Assembly: GCF_023700005.1 (NCBI RefSeq)
Contig: NZ_JAMLJK010000001.1
Coordinates: forward strand, 769,366 to 833,365
Direction: 5' to 3'
DNA: 64,000 nt
From: Larsenimonas rhizosphaerae
GTDB taxonomy: Bacteria > Pseudomonadota > Gammaproteobacteria > Pseudomonadales > Halomonadaceae
In this document: piece by piece, positions 63,521-64,000 of the stretch
Position numbering within the stretch: position 1 is the stretch's first letter
Layout of the letters: each line of letters opens with the position of its first letter
Notes under the pieces: generated by a model
What the model saw: only the letters and a program-made list of their open reading frames with translations
The model's database searches: none
Told to the model about the DNA's origin: nothing
Made by a program: the position numbers and the translations under genes

Positions 63521-64000
63521 TCATCCAGCTGCCAGCCATAACACCATCATCGGCGGCGCAAGCAGAGACAGCAGGAAGCCGCTGACCAGCGCCAGCGGAA
63601 CACAGGTTATGCCACCACTGCGGCTCAACATCGGCAACGTGACATCCATGGCCGTTGCTCCGCAGTAGCCTACCGCCAGTTCCGGCGTGCGTCGGGCAAT
63701 CAAGGGCACCAGCAGCAGGGCAATCAGTTCGCGACCCAGGTCGTTCAGCAGGGCCACGCCGCCCCACAGCGAGCCGAGCTGATCCGTCATCAGGATGCCG
63801 GACAGGGAGTACCAGCCAAAGCCCGAGGCCAGCGCCAGCCCCTGGGTTACTGGCAGGCCAAGCACCAATGCCGCGACGATTCCGGCCAGTTGTGATGTCA
63901 CCAGCACGGTTACTGCAATCAGTACACCGCGTCGATTGAGAATAAGCTCCCGCAGGGGCAGCCCTGCCTGTTTCAGCTGTGCTCCAATCAGGGCCAGCAG
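63521..64000 (-). CDS. lysO: Lysine exporter LysO (3' part, continues beyond the window)
   Basis: The frame is open to the right edge, so the 5' part is missing; 159 residues are visible. The C-terminal half of LysO (formerly YbjE, DUF340) is recognised by ALIGAQLKQAGLPLRELILNRRG, LGLPVTQGLALASGFGWYSLSG, LLNDLGRELIALL and GGATAMDVTLP-like GYCGATAMDVTLPML. It would export L-lysine and toxic analogues across the inner membrane. It lies 121 nt from gntR on the same strand. Confidence 0.88.
   Translation of the reverse strand: MLALIGAQLKQAGLPLRELILNRRGVLIAVTVLVTSQLAGIVAALVLGLPVTQGLALASGFGWYSLSGILMTDQLGSLWGGVALLNDLGRELIALLLVPLIARRTPELAVGYCGATAMDVTLPMLSRSGGITCVPLALVSGFLLSLLAPPMMVLWLAAG

Overview
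The window looks like a chromosomal segment of a GC-rich, Gram-negative gammaproteobacterium. The halomonad/pseudomonad type of the genes (paired AruF/AruG arginine succinyltransferases, a Lap-type adhesin system, Cra with fruBKA, BetT, ethanolamine permease, gamma-butyrobetaine dioxygenase) makes a Halomonadaceae-like host the best guess. That is an inference from gene content; there is no rRNA or other phylogenetic marker here. I see no tRNA, rRNA, CRISPR array, insertion sequence or prophage. Gene density is high and most genes sit in short, tightly spaced operons.

Layout. 1-12653: a biofilm-adhesin module made of the 3' part of a giant VCBS-repeat/vWA/RTX adhesin, its type I secretion machine (lapB, lapC, lapE), the degenerate c-di-GMP receptor LapD and the periplasmic protease LapG. 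12795-17563: arginine succinyltransferase pathway genes astC-aruF-aruG-astD, without astB and astE. 17632-24853: fructokinase, ethanolamine permease, a class I glutamine amidotransferase, ApbE, an HSL-type esterase and a short CstA-family transporter. 24937-28148 (minus strand): a polar amino acid ABC importer with the binding protein as last gene. 28407-34773: lipocalin, chemoreceptor, small lipoprotein, tartrate/D-malate dehydrogenase, GNAT, hemerythrin and gamma-butyrobetaine dioxygenase. 35031-44457: GT4 glycosyltransferase, TVP38 protein, LysR regulator, MtfA, a GNAT-nitrilase fusion, an NhaC-like antiporter, a GST, an esterase behind a Fur-box-like site, and an RDD protein. 44809-47365: modABC. 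47416-49786: small acetyltransferases, a YciI protein and a hydrolase. 49774-56522: cra divergent from fruB-fruK-fruA. 56698-60229: betT and nitronate monooxygenase. 60352-63399: gluconate transporter, gluconokinase and the LacI-type regulator GntR. The window ends inside lysO.

How it works together. The first 12.6 kb is a self-contained surface-attachment device: LapBCE export the adhesin, LapG would clip it off, and LapD would sequester LapG when c-di-GMP is high. The rest is mainly uptake and entry of small organic nutrients (arginine, ethanolamine, basic amino acids, fructose, gluconate, choline, molybdate). Several units carry readable operators: two Cra palindromes upstream of fruB, a GntR palindrome between gntK and the gluconate transporter, a BetI-like palindrome upstream of betT, and a Fur-like site upstream of the esterase. 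I did not find a clearly new multi-gene system. The most rewarding points are the adhesin repeat architecture, the incomplete ast operon, an orphan minus-strand terminator at 18698-18742, the stem-loops before the ABC binding-protein gene, and several genes with unusual motifs or starts.
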